A DNA stretch of 64,000 nucleotides from assembly GCA_022446905.1 (NCBI GenBank), contig JAKVBT010000005.1:612274-676273 (forward strand), read 5' to 3'. The position numbers and the translations under genes are program-made. This DNA comes from Phycisphaerales bacterium (lineage in GTDB: Bacteria; Planctomycetota; Phycisphaerae; Phycisphaerales; SM1A02). The notes under the pieces were generated by a model. It worked only from the letters and a program-made list of their open reading frames with translations. It did not search any database and was not told where the DNA came from. Shown here one piece after another: positions 44,512 through 53,503 of this stretch; positions within the stretch are counted from its first letter, which is position 1, and every line of letters begins with the position of its first letter.

Positions 44512-45078
44512 ATGGACCACTCTCAGGACAATCTCCAACTCCATGTCTTTCCTCGCGAGCATGCTGGTGTGATGCTGCGTCCAATGATGCTGGAGGATGC
44601 GGAGGATCTCCTACCTTTACTCTCAGCCCCAGGCGTCTATGAAGGCTTGGTATCCATTCCCCGCAACCCTGACATTGACTTCGCTCGGTCACGCACGAAA
44701 GACATCTGCGACAACATGGCTGAAGGGAAGGGACTGCAACTGATTGCGCAACTTCATGGCACCATTGTGGGAACAATCGGCATTAGAATTAACTGGAAAC
44801 ATCGCCACGGCGGCCTTGGCTATCACCTCGATGAGCATGCCCGCGGCAAAGGCGTTGCCAGTCGAATGCTGCAAGGAATGGCTGAGCATTGTTTTGAGCA
44901 ACTGAAGTTGCATCGAATCTGGGCCGAAACCTTTCTCGATAATGAACCCTCACGGCAACTGCTCAAACGCAATGGATTTATTTTTGAGGGGGTCAAACGC
45001 GCTGCCTACCTGAAAGAAGAGCACTTTCGGGATGTGGACATGTGGGCCCTGACTGCTGATGATCCTCGACCTTGGTGA
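44512..45078 (+). CDS. GNAT acetyltransferase, RimJ/RimL type
   Basis: Acetyl-CoA-dependent N-acetyltransferase, possibly acting on a protein N-terminus or an amino acid. 188 residues. The N-terminal block VMLRPMMLEDAEDLLPLLS and strand IVGTIGIRINW precede motif A, GYHLDEHARGKGVASRMLQGM, whose core is ARGKGVASRM. KLHRIWAETFLDNEPSRQLLKRNGF is the characteristic RimL-like C-terminal block, cited here by its ends (KLHRIWAET, RQLLKRNGF). No signal peptide. It lies 50 bases after the membrane protein gene. The substrate is unknown. Confidence 0.85.
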   Translation: MDHSQDNLQLHVFPREHAGVMLRPMMLEDAEDLLPLLSAPGVYEGLVSIPRNPDIDFARSRTKDICDNMAEGKGLQLIAQLHGTIVGTIGIRINWKHRHGGLGYHLDEHARGKGVASRMLQGMAEHCFEQLKLHRIWAETFLDNEPSRQLLKRNGFIFEGVKRAAYLKEEHFRDVDMWALTADDPRPW

Positions 45079-45135
45079 CTGCAGCACGCTGGCCTGATAT
45101 GTCGCCGCCGAGCCATCCCTATTAGGATAAAACCC

Positions 45136-45717
45136 ATGGCACGCCAATTACGCCATCAACGCAGAGTCCCCGGAGACGGCGTCGTCGTGCTTGGGTCGAT
45201 GCTTGCTGTCATTGCCATCTTCGACGCGACCTGGGGACTGACCACCGTGGTCGTAGGCAAAGAATTGATGGCCATCGCCAACGCACTCGACGCCAACAAG
45301 ATCCAGATGGTGGTAGGGGGCTTTGTGCGACTGTTCACACTTGGCCTATTCAATCTCAGTGGAGTCGAAACGGGGCAGCATGCCAAGGATCTTCTGGCAA
45401 CGCTGCCACGCGCGGATTACCTCGTGGTGGTTGGCTGGGTACGCACATCGCTCTCACTGACGGCACTACTGCTTGGCGTGGCCCTTGCAGCCCGGCGACG
45501 CTGGGCGATTTGGCCAACGGTGCTCTGGGCCACCATCGCCTTTTGTTGGAGTCTCTGGATAACCTGGCATATCTGGGAGGTACTGACAGATGGCATTGGA
45601 GACCCATGGCAGGGCCAGGGCCTGCCACTGTTTGCTTTCGAACTGAGTGTTCATTTCATCTGGCCTGTGATTCTGGCGGGGGCTCTCCTGCTTCGTCGAT
45701 GCACTTTGATGAGATGA
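45136..45717 (+). CDS. Four-helix membrane protein, unknown (first gene of a membrane trio)
   Basis: 193 residues with four hydrophobic segments: GVVVLGSMLAVIAIF, YLVVVGWVRTSLSLTALLLGV region, TVLWATIAFCWSLWI and SVHFIWPVILAGALLL. The last helix motif (HFIWPV) recurs as HIVWPA in the third gene of the trio (46706), and both proteins carry a polar, Ala/Leu-rich segment between the first and second helix. No known domain. The stop overlaps the next gene by ATGA. Probably cytoplasmic membrane. Confidence 0.65.
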   Translation: MARQLRHQRRVPGDGVVVLGSMLAVIAIFDATWGLTTVVVGKELMAIANALDANKIQMVVGGFVRLFTLGLFNLSGVETGQHAKDLLATLPRADYLVVVGWVRTSLSLTALLLGVALAARRRWAIWPTVLWATIAFCWSLWITWHIWEVLTDGIGDPWQGQGLPLFAFELSVHFIWPVILAGALLLRRCTLMR

Positions 45718-46694
45718 GCAAGCACAGCGCACCCCAAGGGGTGGCCATACTCGATCTATCAATCCATTCCAATCAGGCGCATTCCAATATGCGTTCAGGT
45801 TTGGCACTGGTCGTCATTGGCCTCGTACTGTTAGTGCCTACGGTCATAGGCATCATATTTTTAGAATCAGAGCTCATTATCTGTAGTGCTCCGTGCTCAC
45901 TCGTATTCCTCCTGACTGGAATCGCTATGTGCCTCGTAGCGTGGCCTGCCATCAGAAGTGCCAAGGGAACAGTTCGTAATGCCGAGACATACAGCCACAT
46001 TGCCCAGCCACTGGCAGACCTCCAGTGGCCAGTGGAGCGATCAGGAGCCAAGCCACGGAAAACCGCAGAGATTGCTGCTGTAGCGGAGCAGGGAATCCGG
46101 GTCGTCGCTGACTCCAGATTGGAATCATGGCTGATCACCCAAGAGATACGAGCGGCCCTTCTTGAACCAGTGGCGATCACCGCATCTCGACCAGTTTCCA
46201 CTGGCAACGTGGTCCTTGCCACAATTCTCCAGGCATGTCTTTGCATCATTCTTGTCCCAGCCGTGTTCGTTCTTGGCGGGCTCACCGTGAATGAATTATT
46301 TGGGGCATTCTTAGCACTCACCGTGATTGTGCTGTTGTTTTGGCGGACGCTCTCTCAACTGCTCATCGTGCAACGCATGATCGGCCCGATTCCAGGTCTT
46401 GGACGACTCGTTCGTCCCAAAATCGGCCGAGGCGGGCTGGTGGTTGGACCTGGCTGGGCCCGCTCTGGAAAAGTCGTCTGGCATGCCAGACGTGACTTAA
46501 TGCTCATTCGGCGAGTTCAGGGGCTTAGGACCGGTGCTGGCATTCAATTAATGTTGGCTGGCTCACCAGGGTGTATGTGTTTCACACTTGCAGGAACCAA
46601 GGACCCAATGCTTGACGTGGTATGGCAAGCCTGGATGCATCCCGAGCCGAGGCCAGAACTGGCCATGAGCGATCTCTCAATGTCGACTCGTTAG
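45714..46694 (+). CDS. Membrane protein with soluble middle domain, unknown (second gene of the trio)
   Basis: 326 residues. Two helices near the N-terminus (LALVVIGLVLLVPTVIGII; LVFLLTGIAMCLVAW) precede a soluble part of about 90 residues. Another pair of helices (VVLATILQACLCIILVP; LFGAFLALTVIVLLFW) comes before a C-terminal domain with GRGGLVVGPGWARSGKVVW and a Cys pair in GSPGCMCF. The C-terminal part may be a cytoplasmic PH-like or DUF-type domain; this is a guess from strand pattern only. ATG 45714 was chosen because it overlaps the previous stop as ATGA. The frame runs open further upstream inside the preceding gene. Confidence 0.6.
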   Translation: MSKHSAPQGVAILDLSIHSNQAHSNMRSGLALVVIGLVLLVPTVIGIIFLESELIICSAPCSLVFLLTGIAMCLVAWPAIRSAKGTVRNAETYSHIAQPLADLQWPVERSGAKPRKTAEIAAVAEQGIRVVADSRLESWLITQEIRAALLEPVAITASRPVSTGNVVLATILQACLCIILVPAVFVLGGLTVNELFGAFLALTVIVLLFWRTLSQLLIVQRMIGPIPGLGRLVRPKIGRGGLVVGPGWARSGKVVWHARRDLMLIRRVQGLRTGAGIQLMLAGSPGCMCFTLAGTKDPMLDVVWQAWMHPEPRPELAMSDLSMSTR

Positions 46695-46705
46695 CATCAG
46701 CGACT

Positions 46706-47275
46706 ATGACATCACGCATTGGATCAGGAAGCAGCAACTGTGCCTGCTGGGCACCGGTCATGGGCACGATGCTCATTCTCATTGGCCTGTTTGACCTGCT
46801 TTTTGGGGCCACGATCACCGCGCTAACCATCAATCTCGCAGAGATCGCAGGCGAGTTGGAATCAAAGAGCGCACTGATTTCCATTGGCTCAGGACTCTCC
46901 CAATTCAGTGGCGGCTTAATCTCATTGGGCAATACCGCTGAAGCCGCTGCTGCCAAAGCAGTGCTCGGCGATCTGCCACCCATCTGGCTGAGCATGATCC
47001 TCGCCATCGGACGAGTGATTTTGTCCTTGGCAGCCATCGGCCTTGGCATCATGCTGGCACGGAGGATGCGTACTGCACTATCTCCGCTGAAGAAGTGGTC
47101 GGTGCTCGCAGTAGCCTGGGGCGCGATCACGATCTTGACCACCATTGCCATCTACCGTTTCATTGGCGAAGTCACTGGTGGACTCGCGGCCTTTGTCACG
47201 GTGCTCTTTGATCTTGGACTGCACATCGTCTGGCCGGCCTGTGTGTTTATGCGGGTGCGACAGAAATCTCCCTAG
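46706..47275 (+). CDS. Four-helix membrane protein, unknown (third gene of the trio)
   Basis: 189 residues, four hydrophobic segments (MGTMLILIGLFDLLFGATITAL; WLSMILAIGRVILSLAAIGL; WSVLAVAWGAITILTTIAI; LHIVWPACVFMRV). The overall plan and length resemble the 193-residue first gene, and DLGLHIVWPACV aligns with ELSVHFIWPVIL, so the two are probably ancient paralogues. It begins 11 bases after the preceding stop; an upstream frame extension into the previous gene was rejected. Function unknown. Confidence 0.62.
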   Translation: MTSRIGSGSSNCACWAPVMGTMLILIGLFDLLFGATITALTINLAEIAGELESKSALISIGSGLSQFSGGLISLGNTAEAAAAKAVLGDLPPIWLSMILAIGRVILSLAAIGLGIMLARRMRTALSPLKKWSVLAVAWGAITILTTIAIYRFIGEVTGGLAAFVTVLFDLGLHIVWPACVFMRVRQKSP

Positions 47276-47372
47276 ACCCTAGGCATTTGATTTTCTTCAT
47301 AGACTTCGCATCAGAAATACTCGCAGAAGAGACAGACATACCAGTACGCGAATTTCGGAAGGATCTTGATCG

Positions 47373-50012
47373 ATGCAACAGCACACAATGCTATTCACGC
47401 TCAGCGGCACACTCACACTCACCGCTGTAGCGCTTGCCGGCAGCACATCAGTCCCGCCCATGCCAGGACTTGGCATGTATATCTGGTATGACCAACCAGT
47501 CTGGTGCGCGCCTCATTGGAGCAGCTCTAACCCCTGCCTGAGTAGCAGTGACATCTATGAATGGGGAGGAAACTACCTATGCGATGTCAACGCCAACCAA
47601 GATGCCTATGCCTCCGTACACAACATGGCGACCAACATGCTCCCTGCCAGTCAGATCCCACTCGATGCCCAGGTCTTTGGGGGAACGGTGTACATGATCG
47701 CAGAGTCGCTCACCACGGATAATGATGACTTCATGCCTTGGGACCCAGACGTCTATGACATCAATACCATTCCTGACTGCTACAACCCAAATCACAATGG
47801 CACACCCCAACAAATTATCGATGCCGCCAGAAACGACATTTACCACGCGCATGCATCTTTCATTGCCGGACTCACGACGGGCAATAGCAACGCTGGCCAA
47901 ACGCATGTCCCAGTTGGATTGATGTTCAGCAACGAGCGAACCCTTCGTTGGGGACGATGGCTCGGTCCTCACCAAGATGATGATGGAACACATTGGGGTG
48001 GTCGCACACAGCTTGGCAACGCAAGTTGCACCGGAAATGATATGCCCGCACCCTGTGATGGCAATGACGCTGGCTCTGGAGCGTGGAGCAGTCACTGGCC
48101 AGACAACGCCACGATTTCATCGCAAGACGATTACGACATCACGATCAATTACACCAATCGCGTGATTGATTTTATTGGCTATTGTCAAGATGGAGCTGTT
48201 GCCGGGACTTATGACTTTGGGACAAAGCCAGAGCTTGAGGTCTACTTAGATCTGGAACTCTTCCAACTCAGCAAAGTCGCACCTAGCGGCGATCCAAACA
48301 CAGGCTTCGGCTGTTATTACCCAGGCACGGAGAACATGCCCAGTAAGTGCCGCAACAATGTGATTAATCCGGGCGATCACACCCCCGCCTGGGCGACCAA
48401 AGTCATCAACTACTGGCAAGTTCCAGCTAATGTTGCCGATGCATTCTGGCGAACACTTCGGGATATCAGAGTCTTAATCGATGCACACAATGGCACGATC
48501 AGCGACCAGGACTGGGAAGAGGGCAAAGGAATTCGCCTAACGATGAGCGTCTGGGCCCAAGAGGCGTATCGATTTGTAAGCCCACGCTTTGCCATCGAAG
48601 ACACCATGACCAATTCCCATTCATGGAACCGCAACAACACTACACCTGGCTATGGCATGTTCAAACAACCCTTTGGGACCGCCCAGATGGACTACAACGG
48701 CGACGGAACCCCAGAAGACTGGCGTTGTGATTGTTGCACCATTGATGGCTCAGCAGGCCTTCCTGGATACCAGTCGACTGAGATTGATGACTTCACCATC
48801 ATCAATTGCGCCTACAAGTATGCTGATCGCGTCGTCCTGGGAACCTACCAATCAGTACCCGCCGCACTTGATCAAGTGAAATCCAAATACAACCGGGCAA
48901 ATATGGCGGTGGACTTTGTAGGCCCAAATGCCAATGCAACCAAAAAGATTTTGGATTGGATGCCGGGCGATGGCATTCCTCGCGTTGGCAACCCTGGATC
49001 TTCAGGATTCCAAGTTGATTTCACAAAAGCGTTCACGGTCGACGTGAATGATCCGTATCGTTACACCGCCATTGGGGCCTGGCCTCCAGGAGCACCGCCC
49101 AACGACACCACTCCAGATTGGTCGCAGTTTTCTGACTGTGATGACTACTGGGGCAACTATGACACCAGCATTGTGCGAGCTGGCGGCGTCAACATTCCAA
49201 CACAGGGATGGATTCCATTTGCCTCAAGATTTCTGAGAGGCCTGCATCGCTGGACAGAAGCAAATACAGCCGCCCCTCGTGCTCCTAAGATTGTGCTGGC
49301 CCTTGAAATGACTGGGCTTGACACCTATAACGCGGGGTCATCAACAGCCTGCAGACGCAACTCCTATGGCAACCAATGGGTTTGGGGAAATCAATCGGAT
49401 CCATCCGCAGCATGTTCCGAAGAAGTCCTGCAGGGCAACTTGTGCCAATCAGACCGGACGCTCTATGTCATCGGCAGTGACAGCGGACAGACACAGCCCA
49501 CCTCCGACACATCAATCACGATTGGGAATGCATGGGGCGTCAAGCCCGCATGGCGACTGTTCCACCAGACTCTTGCAGATGCATCCAATCCAGAATCGCC
49601 AACCTTGGCGAGCTATCTCGCGGATACGCCATGGGCCATGAACAACTACTTCTCGTACCACTGCTTATTCTCGCATGAACCCTTTGTAGGCACTTTCACC
49701 TCCTCGATGCCCTGCACAGATCACAAACAGCCCAACACGCCAGGCTGGTGCAATAACCCTTGGGCAAGCTGCTATACCGGGTGTGCCATTCCGGGCGCGC
49801 ACGTAAGACCCTCACCGGTAGCGGTCTTTATGCGCCATGATGGTCTCATGGGTGATGTTGATAATGACCGTGATATTGATGTCTCAGATCTGCTTGAGAT
49901 AATCACGCATTTCGGAGTCGAATGCACAGGACCATGCGCGGTTGACCACGATGGGGACGGCGTGGTGGACGTCGATGACATGCTTGGTGTACTGCATCAT
50001 TGGAGAAGTTGA
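47373..50012 (+). CDS. Large secreted Cys-rich protein with C-terminal dockerin-like repeat
   Basis: 879 residues with a clear signal peptide (MLFTLSGTLTLTAVALAGS). The bulk (residues ~30-815) is rich in Trp, Tyr, Asn, Asp and paired Cys, as in extracellular carbohydrate-active or adhesive proteins. I do not recognise a catalytic family, though stretches such as YDITINYTNRVIDFIGY and ELEVYLDLELFQLS suggest an alternating alpha/beta (possibly TIM-barrel) fold. The C-terminus (GDVDNDRDIDVSDLLEIITHFG and later DHDGDGVVDVDDMLGVLHHW) holds two DxDxDxxxDxxDLL loops of dockerin/EF-hand type, common at the ends of planctomycete secreted proteins. GAAGGA precedes the start. It stands alone with non-coding sequence on both sides. 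Confidence 0.72.
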   Translation: MQQHTMLFTLSGTLTLTAVALAGSTSVPPMPGLGMYIWYDQPVWCAPHWSSSNPCLSSSDIYEWGGNYLCDVNANQDAYASVHNMATNMLPASQIPLDAQVFGGTVYMIAESLTTDNDDFMPWDPDVYDINTIPDCYNPNHNGTPQQIIDAARNDIYHAHASFIAGLTTGNSNAGQTHVPVGLMFSNERTLRWGRWLGPHQDDDGTHWGGRTQLGNASCTGNDMPAPCDGNDAGSGAWSSHWPDNATISSQDDYDITINYTNRVIDFIGYCQDGAVAGTYDFGTKPELEVYLDLELFQLSKVAPSGDPNTGFGCYYPGTENMPSKCRNNVINPGDHTPAWATKVINYWQVPANVADAFWRTLRDIRVLIDAHNGTISDQDWEEGKGIRLTMSVWAQEAYRFVSPRFAIEDTMTNSHSWNRNNTTPGYGMFKQPFGTAQMDYNGDGTPEDWRCDCCTIDGSAGLPGYQSTEIDDFTIINCAYKYADRVVLGTYQSVPAALDQVKSKYNRANMAVDFVGPNANATKKILDWMPGDGIPRVGNPGSSGFQVDFTKAFTVDVNDPYRYTAIGAWPPGAPPNDTTPDWSQFSDCDDYWGNYDTSIVRAGGVNIPTQGWIPFASRFLRGLHRWTEANTAAPRAPKIVLALEMTGLDTYNAGSSTACRRNSYGNQWVWGNQSDPSAACSEEVLQGNLCQSDRTLYVIGSDSGQTQPTSDTSITIGNAWGVKPAWRLFHQTLADASNPESPTLASYLADTPWAMNNYFSYHCLFSHEPFVGTFTSSMPCTDHKQPNTPGWCNNPWASCYTGCAIPGAHVRPSPVAVFMRHDGLMGDVDNDRDIDVSDLLEIITHFGVECTGPCAVDHDGDGVVDVDDMLGVLHHWRS

Positions 50013-50175
50013 TCTGCAGCCCACGAATAGCAAGATGCCCGATCAAACCACCTCAAATGAGGACAGCATGCAGGGTCGCAATCAGTTCTCAACGAAAAAT
50101 ATTCTGACCGCTCCCTACTTCACAAGCATGATGGGCAAACTTACCGGACCTCGCCGGCGGCGGGCGCCAATGCCC

Positions 50176-50203
50176 TTGGCAATCTCCAATCCGGTTGTAT
50201 TCT
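50176..50203 (+). promoter_or_regulatory. Candidate promoter close to the His-rich gene start
   Basis: TTGGCA, a 16-base spacer and TATTCT resemble a vegetative -35/-10 pair. Transcription from it would begin at about the annotated ATG, so either the mRNA is almost leaderless or the true start is the GTG two codons on. Weak, unsupported by other data. Confidence 0.25.
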
Positions 50204-50204
50204 G

Positions 50205-50648
50205 ATGGACGTGACCATTCGATCGACCCTAATTCTGCTCAGCCTGCTGGCTTTCTTTGCCGCGCCTCGTCATGGAGACGATGGCGATGGAGATCGAAGC
50301 AGCCATGTGCACACGCACGTGCATGCACACGGAAGCTTTACCCACAGCCACACACATCAGCACGGGCCAACCCAACAGGCTGGGCCAACTGCACCTGTCA
50401 GCAGCAATGACTATGCACATGCCCATTCGCACTGGTGCCCAGAGCACCATGAGGCCTGCCACAGCTTCAACCACAGGCTGGCTGCCCGAATACGTCCGGC
50501 AATGGATTGTTCAACAGGCGTGGTCAATATTGTTGCCTGCAGTGCAGCAATACCAGGCCATCTGTCGCAAATCACTCGGCCATTAGGTATCCGCGGCCGG
50601 CCACCAGACGTACTGCGACAGATTCGCTCTGTCGTGCTTCGCACCTGA
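50205..50648 (+). CDS. Small exported His-rich protein, likely metal-binding
   Basis: 147 residues. The N-terminus MDVTIRSTLILLSLLAFFAA is a signal peptide. Residues 34-53 contain nine His in near-alternating spacing (SSHVHTHVHAHGSFTHSHTH). A further seven His and two Cys at 72-90 (AHAHSHWCPEHHEACHSFNH) make a strong transition-metal-binding candidate. The C-terminal third is basic and without pattern. It directly precedes the RND efflux operon and parallels the His-rich lipoprotein that ends it, so a periplasmic metal buffer or chaperone role is likely. His content is the only functional evidence. Confidence 0.62.
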   Translation: MDVTIRSTLILLSLLAFFAAPRHGDDGDGDRSSHVHTHVHAHGSFTHSHTHQHGPTQQAGPTAPVSSNDYAHAHSHWCPEHHEACHSFNHRLAARIRPAMDCSTGVVNIVACSAAIPGHLSQITRPLGIRGRPPDVLRQIRSVVLRT

Positions 50649-50731
50649 ATTGCTCACCCAATGCAAACCGTACCACTACGGACGTTGTGCCGTAGCTGGT
50701 GATCATCTGCATCGGCTTTAGGAGCAAGCGT

Positions 50732-52156
50732 GTGCTCAACCTATCCGTTTGGCCTGTCAGTGTCGCGACGATGTGCGTCGTGCTGGCACTCAATTCAGGC
50801 TGCCAACACTATGAACCGAGGCCTCTAAACCTCGAGGCTCATCGCGACGCATGGCGACTGCGTTCTGCGGATGATGCCTCTGTGCGCTCATTGGCCGAGA
50901 AGTTGTCTCGCCCCACACAGCCAAGCGAATACAACCCCGACGATGGATTGAGTCTTGCAGAGGCTGAGATTTTGGCCCTGGTATACAACCCTGATCTTCG
51001 ACTGGCTCGGCTTCGAGTTGGCATTGCTGCAGCCGGTGTCCAACATGCTGAAATCTGGACAGACCCCGAGTTCTCCTTAGATTTCCTGAGAGTCACAGAG
51101 TCAGTCTCAGACCCATGGGTCATTACCCCAGGACTAGCACTGACCATTCCAATTTCAGGCCGTTTAGAGGCAGAGAAGGCCCGAGCCGACGCCGCATTGC
51201 GACTATCACTGATTGAAGTTGCCGAGCAAGAATGGCGCACTCGAATTGACCTCCGAGGAGTTTGGGCAAAGTGGTCTGCTGCAGTACTCAGAGCCCAGGA
51301 ACTCGATTCACTTCTCAACACCGTTGAACCACTTGTGAAATCGACCGCTCAATTGGCCGAAGTAGGGGAGCTAGCTCCAACTGAAGCGGGCCTATTTGCA
51401 ATTGAGCAAGCCAACCTCCTGCAGATGCTCATTCAGGCCCGCGGCGAAGCCGAGGCAACATCGCAACACATTCGAACGATCATCGGGCTCTCTCCCGCAG
51501 CACCACTCGACTGCATCCCAAGCCTTATTCCATCCGATACCAAGAGCGAGGCGGCTGTATCCGGCGGACTGAGCCTAGCACGACTCCGCGAAGCCTATGA
51601 AGTTGCTGACATGACACTCCTACGTGAGATCCGGCGGCAATATCCAGATTTGGTGATTGGCCCGCTCTATGAAACTGATCAAGGCCAGTCACGATTGGGT
51701 TTCTTTGGGGCTGTACCAATTCCAATTTTCAATGCCAATCGACAGGCAATTGCAACCGCCAAAGCAGAGCGCGAAGTTGCACGCGCTGCCTTTGAAGTGG
51801 AATACGAGCGCGCCGCCGGCGCCCTAGCTGCTGGCAGCGCTCGCCTGAATGCCGTTTCGAAACAACGACAGATGCTCGAAACCGACCTAGTCCCCTTGGT
51901 AGACACGCAACTGCAATCAGCACAGCGCCTATTTCAACTTGGAGAGGGAAGTCTGCTGATACTGCTTGAAAGCATCATGCAAGCAGGGAAGACACGCATG
52001 GCCCTCATCGATGTACGTGAGCATGAAGCACTTGCCTGCATCGATGTATCAGCACTGCATGCACCACCACTTGAAAGACCTACAGCCGAGCCCCTTGCTT
52101 CACCAGCACTGCCGATTGACACACCGGTCCTCAACGCACTGGAGATCGTCCCATGA
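50732..52156 (+). CDS. TolC/CzcC-family outer membrane efflux factor
   Basis: Trimeric outer membrane channel of a tripartite efflux pump. About 474 residues. The GTG start at 50732 has AGGAG seven bases upstream and gives VLNLSVWPVSVATMCVV..., a leader with a Cys at SGC that fits a lipoprotein. The start block LSLAEAEILALVYNPDLRLARLR is the typical first OEP repeat, and a second repeat with the long coiled-coil helices begins near residue 285 (SLARLREAYEVADMTLL). The stop overlaps the adaptor gene by ATGA. It belongs to the CzcCBA-type operon; the metal is not fixed by this subunit. Confidence 0.88.
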   Translation: MLNLSVWPVSVATMCVVLALNSGCQHYEPRPLNLEAHRDAWRLRSADDASVRSLAEKLSRPTQPSEYNPDDGLSLAEAEILALVYNPDLRLARLRVGIAAAGVQHAEIWTDPEFSLDFLRVTESVSDPWVITPGLALTIPISGRLEAEKARADAALRLSLIEVAEQEWRTRIDLRGVWAKWSAAVLRAQELDSLLNTVEPLVKSTAQLAEVGELAPTEAGLFAIEQANLLQMLIQARGEAEATSQHIRTIIGLSPAAPLDCIPSLIPSDTKSEAAVSGGLSLARLREAYEVADMTLLREIRRQYPDLVIGPLYETDQGQSRLGFFGAVPIPIFNANRQAIATAKAEREVARAAFEVEYERAAGALAAGSARLNAVSKQRQMLETDLVPLVDTQLQSAQRLFQLGEGSLLILLESIMQAGKTRMALIDVREHEALACIDVSALHAPPLERPTAEPLASPALPIDTPVLNALEIVP

Positions 52157-53499
52157 AACCCTCGAACCTCAAGATCGCACTCCTTCTTTGGCTGGGAATC
52201 ATCACAGCAGCCTGTCAGTCTGACCATGCCCCTGACGACAATGCGGTAGTAACCACACAGGCACCATCCAACCGAATCTCGCTCCCGTCAACGGTGCGGG
52301 CCAACCTAGGAATGACATTTGCCAATGTTGAGCGGCGACAAGTTGAGCAGACGATTCGAGTTCCAGGAGCATTCGAATTGCTCCCGCTAGCACGCCACGA
52401 GTATCGGCTCGCTCTTCCTGGAACCGTACAACTTGCAGTCGATCAGTTTGATCATGTTGAAGAAGGGGACTTGCTCTATCGCATTCGCTCTCCGAAGTGG
52501 CCTGAACTTCAACATGAAATCGTAGAAGCAGAACAGGCCATTGATGCAGCAGGATCTGACATTCTTGTCGCCAAAGCCAACTTACAAGAGATGACTGTGC
52601 GGCTCAGCATCATCCATGATCGATTGCGGGCACTGGGGGAGGCCGGCGTTCGAAATGCTGCGCTTGAATCAGAATCAGCAACACTTGAGGCTGGACTGCC
52701 AAAGGCGCAAGCCAAGTTGAGCCAAGCAGAGACGGTACTTGCCAATGCGATGCGCGCCAGATCGCACGCGGTCCACCGAGCATCAGTTGCGACAGGGCTT
52801 TCAGAAGATCGGCTGATTGACAGCAAGGAGGGCCTTCCCGCCTACCGAGATATTGAACTCATCGATGTCTACGCCGTCGAATCAGGCATCGTGGAACAGA
52901 TCACACTGACAGATGGAAGCTATGAAGAACCGCCCACTCTGGTTTTGTCGACGATTCAGCCCGAAAAGGTTCGCCTAAGCGCATCGATCATGCAATCCGA
53001 TTTGCCTCGCATCGCAGATTCCTCATCTGGGCGCATAACACCGGCTCAAATTTCTACGATTGATCCCAATACAAATGTTAATGCAGTACTCACCATTGGC
53101 CTTGCAGCTGACCCATCACATCGAACAGTCCCGATTCTCGCCGTTCCTTCTTTGCATCAAAGTTGGATGCGACCCGGGGTGTCTGCCTTTCTGGAGTTAC
53201 AAGAACAAGGGTCTTCCGTGATGACCCTGGCCATCCCTCGCGTCGCTGTTGTCAAAGATGGAATGCAGAGTGTGTTCTTCCGCCGCGATCCGAAGGACCC
53301 CAATGTCGTCATTCGTGTCGAGGCTGATCTTGGAGCTGATGACGGCCGCTGGGTGGCTGTCAACAGCGGCCTCGCACCCGGTGACGAGGTCGTGCTCAAT
53401 GGCGCCTACGAACTAAACCTTGCCAACCAAACCAGTGGTGTCGTTCAGAAGGGCGGACACTTCCACGCAGATGGAACCTATCACACGGACCACGACTGA
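52153..53499 (+). CDS. RND efflux membrane-fusion adaptor, lipoprotein
   Basis: Periplasmic adaptor linking pump and outer membrane factor. 448 residues. The lipobox is ITAAC in a leader KIALLLWLGIITAAC. Barrel-sandwich halves are at about residues 75-105 and 225-250 around a long helical hairpin (EIVEAEQAIDAAGSDILVAKA region). A beta-barrel and membrane-proximal domain follow. The C-terminus is His-rich (GGHFHADGTYHTDHD), a feature that in CusB/CzcB-like adaptors is compatible with metal contact. The gene overlaps the OMF gene by ATGA and lies four bases before the pump gene. Confidence 0.87.
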   Translation: MKPSNLKIALLLWLGIITAACQSDHAPDDNAVVTTQAPSNRISLPSTVRANLGMTFANVERRQVEQTIRVPGAFELLPLARHEYRLALPGTVQLAVDQFDHVEEGDLLYRIRSPKWPELQHEIVEAEQAIDAAGSDILVAKANLQEMTVRLSIIHDRLRALGEAGVRNAALESESATLEAGLPKAQAKLSQAETVLANAMRARSHAVHRASVATGLSEDRLIDSKEGLPAYRDIELIDVYAVESGIVEQITLTDGSYEEPPTLVLSTIQPEKVRLSASIMQSDLPRIADSSSGRITPAQISTIDPNTNVNAVLTIGLAADPSHRTVPILAVPSLHQSWMRPGVSAFLELQEQGSSVMTLAIPRVAVVKDGMQSVFFRRDPKDPNVVIRVEADLGADDGRWVAVNSGLAPGDEVVLNGAYELNLANQTSGVVQKGGHFHADGTYHTDHD

Positions 53500-53503
53500 C
53501 GCC

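Noticed and set aside
43567..44562. Long stop-free N-terminal extension of hutH on the minus strand
   Set aside because: It lies antisense to the divergent membrane protein gene, has low-complexity Ser/Ala/Arg content, and HutH proteins start at the MDPLVLTGG-like block.
50035..50205. Possible 56-codon frame ending TGATG at the His-rich gene start
   Set aside because: The overlap is suggestive, but the peptide is low-complexity, has no ribosome binding site and no resemblance to a protein; kept only as a note.
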